From Bacillota bacterium (GTDB lineage Bacteria; Bacillota; Bacilli; Paenibacillales; Paenibacillaceae), in assembly GCA_023418755.1 (NCBI GenBank), contig JAEZZE010000149.1, positions 1-10,488 on the forward strand: a stretch of DNA of 10,488 bases, read 5' to 3'. The notes under the pieces were generated by a model. The model made no database searches. It worked only from the letters and a program-made list of their open reading frames with translations, and was not told the origin of the DNA. A program made the translations under genes and the position numbers. Numbering within the stretch: position 1 is the first letter of the stretch; each line of letters starts with the position of its first letter. This document shows positions 6,565 to 10,488 of this stretch, one piece after another.

Positions 6565-6672
6565 CGGCGTTTCGACGATACACAATTTATAGGTTTCACC
6601 TTAACATTACCTGTATCGTCTCCGCAAAACTTCTAAGGCGTCAGAGGACGACGAAGGCGTTTTTCTTTGAAA

Positions 6673-7623
6673 TCAGGTTTCCAGCAGTATTCGGCCCGTC
6701 TGCGACAGGTCGTAGCCTTGAATGGCCCGGAGCTCGTTCAAATACGCATCCGATTTCAGAATGTCCATGACCGCTTCGATCCATCGGGCGTTCTCGGAGG
6801 ATTTCCTCATGACGAGGTCGTAGCGTTCGCGAATCAAGGGCACGAAGACGACGTTGCCGACGATCGCGGCCGCTTTCTCGATGCCGATGCCGACGTCCGC
6901 CTCTCCCAGTCCGACTTTGCCGGCGACGGCCAGATGGTTGGACTCGACCGTCTCATAGCCTCGAAGGGAGGAGGGGGCGATCCGGTGCAGGCGAAGCTGC
7001 TCGTCCAGCAGCACCCTTGCGCCCGATCCGACCTCCCGGTTAACGATGCGCAAGCCGGGTTTATTCAGGTCCGCCCAGCCCTTCAGGCCGAGCGGGTTGC
7101 CTAGGCGAACATAGAATCCGGCTTGCCGGACAAGCAGGTTGACGACAACGTAAGAGGAACCGACCAAAATTTTGCGTATGTACGGCAAGTTATATTCCCC
7201 GGTATCCCCGTCGAGCAGGTGGGTGCTGACGAGATCGGACTCGCCGCGATACATCGAAATCAGGCTGTCCAGAGAACCGGCGAAGGAGCGCAACGGCCGA
7301 AATCCGCTCACCCTGCTCTCCAAATGCTTCGACAGAATGTCGAGGCTCATGTCCTGTCCCGTGATGACGAGAGGGCGAACGCCCGGAGCCTGGCCGAGGT
7401 CCTGACGGGACCCCGCAGGTTCCTCCGGCGCCGGCGCGGCGGCCGGGGACCTTCCTTTGGCTTGCCTTTTGTACGCTTCCAGATCCGCGGCGTCGATCCG
7501 CATCTGTTTGCCGACCCGATAAGCCGTCAGCTTGCCTTTCTTGATCAGGTCGTACACGGTTAACTTCGATATTTTCAACAATTGGGCGATTTCTTCAGTC
7601 GTATAGGATTGATCGCTTGCCAT
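6673..7623 (-). CDS. Excisionase-type HTH regulator fused to a PBP-like ligand-binding domain
   Basis: A 316-residue putative one-component regulator. Residues about 7-54 form a MerR/excisionase-type winged HTH (TTEEIAQLLKISKLTVYDLI, then YRVGKQMRIDAADLEAY). An Ala/Pro/Glu-rich linker follows, and from about residue 83 there is a periplasmic-binding-protein-like domain of the PBP_like type (Pfam PF12727) with the segments GSGARVLLDEQL and EADVGIGIEKAA. In this family the ligand-binding domain resembles that of molybdate-binding proteins and a role in molybdate or tungstate response is often proposed. There is no modABC or molybdopterin gene nearby to confirm this. There is no signal peptide, so it senses a cytosolic ligand. 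GGGAGG lies 12 bases before the ATG. It lies 100 bases downstream of the hydrolase gene on the same strand and may be partly cotranscribed with it. Confidence 0.87.
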   Translation of the reverse strand: MASDQSYTTEEIAQLLKISKLTVYDLIKKGKLTAYRVGKQMRIDAADLEAYKRQAKGRSPAAAPAPEEPAGSRQDLGQAPGVRPLVITGQDMSLDILSKHLESRVSGFRPLRSFAGSLDSLISMYRGESDLVSTHLLDGDTGEYNLPYIRKILVGSSYVVVNLLVRQAGFYVRLGNPLGLKGWADLNKPGLRIVNREVGSGARVLLDEQLRLHRIAPSSLRGYETVESNHLAVAGKVGLGEADVGIGIEKAAAIVGNVVFVPLIRERYDLVMRKSSENARWIEAVMDILKSDAYLNELRAIQGYDLSQTGRILLET

Positions 7624-7666
7624 GCTCGTCGCGGGCCTCCCATAGGATAAATAAAGGTTCTAATCC

Positions 7667-7675
7667 ATTGTATCA
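7667..7675 (-). promoter_or_regulatory. Possible extended -10 promoter for the HTH-PBP regulator
   Basis: Read on the minus strand, TGATACAAT gives a TGn extension directly before a TACAAT -10 box. No good -35 box is seen (ATCCGC at 17 bases), so this rests on the extended -10. Transcription would start near 7660, just before the ribosome binding site at 7634-7640. Confidence 0.42.
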
Positions 7676-7723
7676 TACGAGAGCGGATTGCGGATTTCGG
7701 CGATGCGTCCGTTGCTCGGCGGT

Positions 7724-8479
7724 CTACCGGATACTCGCGAGTTCTCGCAGCCGTGTATTCGCGTCTCCCCGATACGGGCCGCCGTGATAGCAAACGACGG
7801 TTTCGATATCGAATTCCGCCAGCTTGGCCAGCGAACGCCGTGCCAGATTCGGATCGAGCGTCGTGATCGGGTCGGGACCGCAGAGCTCGCCAGCCGCGTT
7901 GACCGTCAGGGCGTCCGCGGCGATTAACGTTTTGCTGGCGCGATGGTAGAAGCTGAGGTGGCCTGGCGTATGTCCGGGCGTGGCGATGACGACGATGCCT
8001 CCGCCGTACGGAAGCTCTTGACCGTCCTCGAGGATTCCATGAACCGGCGAGCTTGGCGGATTTTCCAGGGTATGCCTGAATGCCTGCCGCCATTGTTCGG
8101 ATACGTTCGGGGGAAGGGAGCTCACGGCCTGATCGATCGCTTCCGGAGTCATTCTGAGCAAGCGGAGCTTGCCTTCGATGTAGGGTTTCTCGAACGAGCC
8201 CGACATGACCGAGACCGAATGCGAAAATTGCCGGACAAGGTCGGGCAACGACCCGATATGATCGATGTCCTGGTGAGAGAGAAGGATTCGGCTTACGCCT
8301 TCAAAAGGAAGATCGTAATTTTTAAGCTCGGCGACAATCGGATCGAGCTGCCCGGGATAACCCGTGTCGATCAGAACGACTTCATCCCGATCCCATAGAA
8401 GCGCGGGATAAATCGCGCTCGGCTTGCCCATAATCACGGCGGTCAACTCAAGCGCGGCAATACCCGGTGCGATAAGCAT
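7724..8479 (-). CDS. Metallo-beta-lactamase-fold hydrolase
   Basis: A 251-residue MBL-fold protein, probably a zinc hydrolase of the lactonase/glyoxalase-like branch. Metal-site residues seen are the SHQDIDHIG motif (H69, D71, D73, H74), H170 in TPGHTPGH, D189 in AADAL and H232 in CYHGGPY. The second histidine of the classic HxHxDH is aspartate here (HxDxDH), a variant common in Firmicute homologues, so two metals may still be bound but in a changed site. No signal peptide is seen, so it should be cytosolic. The substrate cannot be named. The start at 8479 is fixed by a strong AAGGAGGAA ribosome binding site (8494-8486) six bases upstream; longer in-frame starts lack one. It is driven by a near-consensus promoter overlapped by a 20-bp dyad, so expression is probably controlled. 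Confidence 0.9.
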   Translation of the reverse strand: MLIAPGIAALELTAVIMGKPSAIYPALLWDRDEVVLIDTGYPGQLDPIVAELKNYDLPFEGVSRILLSHQDIDHIGSLPDLVRQFSHSVSVMSGSFEKPYIEGKLRLLRMTPEAIDQAVSSLPPNVSEQWRQAFRHTLENPPSSPVHGILEDGQELPYGGGIVVIATPGHTPGHLSFYHRASKTLIAADALTVNAAGELCGPDPITTLDPNLARRSLAKLAEFDIETVVCYHGGPYRGDANTRLRELASIR

Positions 8480-8578
8480 GCTAAGTTCCTCCTTGTAATC
8501 GCGTCGTATTCGGCGCTGCCGTCGGGACGGCGAGCGGAACGAATAAGAGTAAGATAACAAAAAGGAAGATCAAAGTAA

Positions 8579-8598
8579 ATGATTAAATATATAATCAT
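8579..8598. promoter_or_regulatory. 20-bp dyad, candidate operator of the hydrolase gene
   Basis: ATGATTA (8579-8585) and TAATCAT (8592-8598) form a perfect inverted repeat with a six-base centre. It overlaps the -10 box (8594-8599) and the expected transcription start (about 8587), the place where a bound dimeric repressor would block initiation. The size is similar to MarR-type operators. The protein that would bind it is not identifiable from this window. Confidence 0.5.
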
Positions 8599-8622
8599 AA
8601 CATAAAAATAAATATCTGTCAA
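8594..8622 (-). promoter_or_regulatory. SigA promoter of the hydrolase gene
   Basis: On the minus strand a perfect TTGACA (8622-8617) and TATGAT (8599-8594) are separated by 17 bases in very AT-rich DNA. This is close to the full SigA consensus and should be strong unless repressed. The leader to the start codon is about 108 bases. Confidence 0.82.
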
Positions 8623-8714
8623 GAAATAAAAATAGGCGGAAGCGGGAAATGAGAGGGGATGCACGGAGAACCCCGGATCGCGTCAGAACGCCTTCCCGAT
8701 TCCACTCTATTAAG

Positions 8715-8767
8715 CGGAGACGACACTTGATATACTAGCGTTGTCGGCTTCGTCTCCGGTTCGGAGA
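8715..8767 (+). repeat. Nested, mutually exclusive inverted repeats around the oxidase promoter
   Basis: CGGAGACGA (8715-8723) pairs with TCGTCTCCG (8750-8758) across the -10 box. The right arm is reused: TCTCCG (8753-8758) also pairs with CGGAGA (8762-8767) over a three-base loop. An mRNA starting near 8743 would contain only the second hairpin. The first repeat could be a DNA operator, the second a 5' stem-loop; neither role is shown. Confidence 0.5.
8729..8736 (+). promoter_or_regulatory. -10 region of the alditol oxidase gene
   Basis: TATACT (8731-8736) is a good -10 box and TTGA just before it supplies a near-extended element. The best -35 at 17 bases, TATTAA (8708-8713), is weak, so an activator or the upstream sequence may matter. 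Transcription would start near 8743, about 60 bases before the GTG start. The box sits inside the loop of a 9-bp inverted repeat (8715-8723 and 8750-8758). Confidence 0.5.
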
Positions 8768-8802
8768 AAGGGCAAGCCAAAGTCGGATAGGAGCGTGGAG
8801 AC

Positions 8803-10074
8803 GTGGGAATCGAACGAAACTGGGCAGGAAACTACAGGTACGGCGCATCGGAGTTCCATGCCCCGGACAACATCGAACAGGTTCAAGATCTGGTCGCGCG
8901 CAGCGCAAAAATCAAGGTGCTGGGCACGCGCCATTCGTTTAACGGTATTCCCGACACCGACGGAAGCCATCTCTCGCTCTCGAAGCTGAACCGGGTCGTC
9001 GGCCTGAACCGGGATAACGGGTCGGTTACGGTCGAGGCGGGCATTCGATACGGAGAGCTGTGCGGCTACTTGCACGACAACGGCTATGCGCTGCACAATC
9101 TGGCGTCCTTGCCGCATATTAGCATAGCGGGCGCAGTTGCGACGGCCACGCACGGCTCGGGGGACGGCAATGCCAATCTCTCCGCGGCGGTGAGAGAGAT
9201 GGAGCTTGTCGCCGCGAACGGAGAGACCGTTACGCTATCGCGCGACAAGCCGGACGGAGGCTTTAACGGTGCGGTCGTCGGGCTGGGCTGCCTAGGCGTG
9301 GTGACGAAGCTGACGCTGGACGTCGTTCCCGCCTTCGAGATGAGCCAAACCGTCTATGAAAATTTGCCGCTCTCGCGTTTGGAGAACCATGTCGACGATA
9401 TTTACTCCAGCGGCTACAGCGTCAGCCTATTCACGAATTGGAAGGACGCGGCGATGAATCAAGTCTGGGTGAAGCGAAAAACGACGGACGATGATACGGC
9501 CGCGGCCGTACTCGAACGCTGCGGAGCGAGACGAGCGGACGGACCCCGGCATCCCGTGCCGGGACAGCCCGCGCACAATTGCAGCGAGCAGATGGGCGTT
9601 CCGGGACCTTGGCACGAGCGGTTGGCTCATTTTAAAATGGCGTTCACCCCGAGCGCGGGAGAGGAGCTGCAGAGCGAGTATTTCGTCCCGCGCGGACAAA
9701 TCTATCAGGCCTTAACCGCTCTGGCCGACCTCAGGGAGAAAATTTCCCCGTTGCTCTACGTATGCGAGACCCGCACGATCGCGGCGGACGAGCTATGGAT
9801 GAGTCCATGCTACATGCAAAACTCCGCGGGCATTCATTTTACGTGGAAGCGGGACTGGGAGTCGGTGCGGCAAGTGCTGCCGCTGATCGAAAGCAAGCTG
9901 GAGCCGTTCGGGGCCAAGCCCCATTGGGCTAAACTGTTCATGATGGAGCCGTCGCGGGTGCAGTCTCTCTATCGGAAGCTGCCCGAGTTTCGGGATCTGC
10001 TCGCCCGGTTCGACCCGCAGGGCAAATTCCGCAACGCTTTCTTGAATCGATACATAACGGAAAGTTACAATTGA
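8803..10074 (+). CDS. FAD-dependent alditol oxidase (VAO family)
   Basis: A 423-residue flavoprotein resembling Streptomyces AldO, which oxidises sugar alcohols such as xylitol and sorbitol at C1 and passes electrons to O2 to give H2O2. The N-terminal FAD domain contains GTRHSFN with H44, the expected site of covalent FAD linkage, plus LASLPHISIAGAVATATHGS. The substrate domain carries GVPGPWHERL, LQSEYFVPR, CETRT and PHWAK. Residues matching the AldO active site (S106, E320, R322, K375) are S102, E322, R324 and K377, so it should be active. The C-terminal FDPQGKFRNAF is typical of the family. It has no signal peptide and should be cytosolic. Translation probably starts at GTG 8803, nine bases after AGGAG (8789-8793). 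An aldo/keto reductase gene follows 27 bases downstream, suggesting a polyol or sugar oxidation operon. Related lactone oxidases (gulono- or arabinono-lactone) are less likely given the residue match. Confidence 0.9.
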   Translation: MGIERNWAGNYRYGASEFHAPDNIEQVQDLVARSAKIKVLGTRHSFNGIPDTDGSHLSLSKLNRVVGLNRDNGSVTVEAGIRYGELCGYLHDNGYALHNLASLPHISIAGAVATATHGSGDGNANLSAAVREMELVAANGETVTLSRDKPDGGFNGAVVGLGCLGVVTKLTLDVVPAFEMSQTVYENLPLSRLENHVDDIYSSGYSVSLFTNWKDAAMNQVWVKRKTTDDDTAAAVLERCGARRADGPRHPVPGQPAHNCSEQMGVPGPWHERLAHFKMAFTPSAGEELQSEYFVPRGQIYQALTALADLREKISPLLYVCETRTIAADELWMSPCYMQNSAGIHFTWKRDWESVRQVLPLIESKLEPFGAKPHWAKLFMMEPSRVQSLYRKLPEFRDLLARFDPQGKFRNAFLNRYITESYN

Positions 10075-10101
10075 TAGGGAAGTACAATCGAGGAGAGGCG
10101 C

Positions 10102-10488
10102 GTGGGAGAAATGAAATACGCCCGGTTAGGCCGGTCCGGACTGAAGGTCAGCAAGCTTTGCTTGGGAACGATGAACTTCGGGGTCGATACGGACGAGAAA
10201 GAAGCTTTCCGCATGATGGACGCCGCGCTGGACGCGGGAATCAATTTCTTCGATACGGCCAACATCTACGGATGGGGCAAAAACGCCGGCAAAACCGAGG
10301 AAATCATCGGCCGCTGGTTCGCCCAAGGCGGAGGAAGACGCGAGAAAGTCGTGCTGGCGACAAAGTTTTACGGGGATATGAGCGACGAGGCGGACGGCCC
10401 GAACGGCGAAGGCGGTTTGTCCGCCTATAAGCTTCGCCGTCACCTGGAAGGCTCGCTCAAGCGGCTTCAGACCGACCATATCGAGCTC
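10102..10488 (+). CDS. Aldo/keto reductase, N-terminal part (3' truncated)
   Basis: The first 129 codons of an aldo/keto reductase, open at the right edge; full-length members have about 310-350 residues. These are (beta/alpha)8-barrel enzymes that reduce aldehydes or ketones with NADPH. The start KYARLGRSGLKVSKLCLGTM, the DTANIYG motif with D51 and Y56, and K88 in LATKFYG supply three of the four catalytic residues; the histidine should lie just past the end, after TDHIEL. The GTG at 10102 is preferred because AGGAG (10091-10095) is six bases upstream; the ATG at 10111 is the alternative and would shorten it by three residues. It lies 27 bases after the alditol oxidase, so the pair is probably cotranscribed. 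Confidence 0.92.
   Translation, partial: MGEMKYARLGRSGLKVSKLCLGTMNFGVDTDEKEAFRMMDAALDAGINFFDTANIYGWGKNAGKTEEIIGRWFAQGGGRREKVVLATKFYGDMSDEADGPNGEGGLSAYKLRRHLEGSLKRLQTDHIEL

Larger units (their letters stand above)
8480..8802. other. Divergent intergenic region with two promoters
   Basis: A 323-base gap between the minus-strand hydrolase and the plus-strand oxidase. About 8540-8640 is very AT-rich and holds the hydrolase promoter and a dyad. A short GC hairpin, GCCGTC (8518-8523) with GACGGC (8526-8531), lies in the hydrolase leader of roughly 108 bases. The stretch 8640-8700 shows nothing clear. From 8715 to 8767 there are nested inverted repeats around an extended -10 box. No convincing small gene was found. 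Confidence 0.7.

Noticed and set aside
6600..6672. Terminator for the minus-strand regulator gene
   Set aside because: AAGGCG occurs twice here, but as a direct and not an inverted repeat; no stem followed by Ts was found on the minus strand.
7575..8093. 172-codon minus-strand frame overlapping the hydrolase and regulator genes
   Set aside because: It is out of frame with both recognised proteins and its Arg-rich translation shows no domain.
8443..8664. Hydrophobic 73-codon minus-strand frame upstream of and overlapping the hydrolase start
   Set aside because: Its Tyr/Ile/Phe-rich part comes from the AT-rich promoter DNA, it runs through the promoter and dyad, and it has no ribosome binding site.

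Overview
The window looks like chromosomal DNA of a GC-rich, low-to-mid GC Firmicute of the Paenibacillaceae (Paenibacillus/Cohnella-like). This is inferred from AGGAGG-type ribosome binding sites, GTG and TTG starts alongside ATG, AT-rich SigA-type promoters set in GC-rich coding DNA, the csoR / copZ / copA order known from Bacillus relatives, and Gram-positive style proteins. No mobile element, CRISPR array, tRNA or rRNA was seen.

Layout. (1) 1-429: the C-terminal third of a serpin, cut by the left edge. (2) 493-4544: a copper-homeostasis locus, all on the plus strand: csoR with its own promoter and terminator, then copZ, copA and a histidine-rich two-domain lipoprotein from a second promoter. 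Both promoters carry a nearly identical G-rich operator in the -35/-10 spacer, so CsoR probably represses itself and the pump operon. A strong terminator closes the block. (3) 4804-6495: a transmembrane methyl-accepting chemotaxis protein with a terminator-like hairpin just upstream of its ribosome binding site and its own terminator. (4) 6673-8479: two minus-strand genes, a metallo-beta-lactamase-fold hydrolase followed downstream by a one-component regulator made of an excisionase-type HTH fused to a periplasmic-binding-protein-like domain. (5) 8480-8802: a divergent promoter region with a near-consensus SigA promoter and a 20-bp dyad on the hydrolase side, and an extended -10 with nested inverted repeats on the other side. 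(6) 8803-10488: a covalent-flavin alditol oxidase and, 27 bases later, the first 129 codons of an aldo/keto reductase, probably one polyol/sugar oxidation operon.

How the genes fit together. In the copper block, CopZ carries Cu(I) in the cytosol, CopA exports it, and the lipoprotein (two H-x12-HxHP repeats, no cysteine after the lipid anchor) is placed to meet copper on the outer face of the membrane; the last step is inference. The strongest leads are the matched CsoR operators with a third degenerate copy upstream of copZ, and the tandem-repeat lipoprotein of the copper operon. No clearly new multi-gene system was identified.
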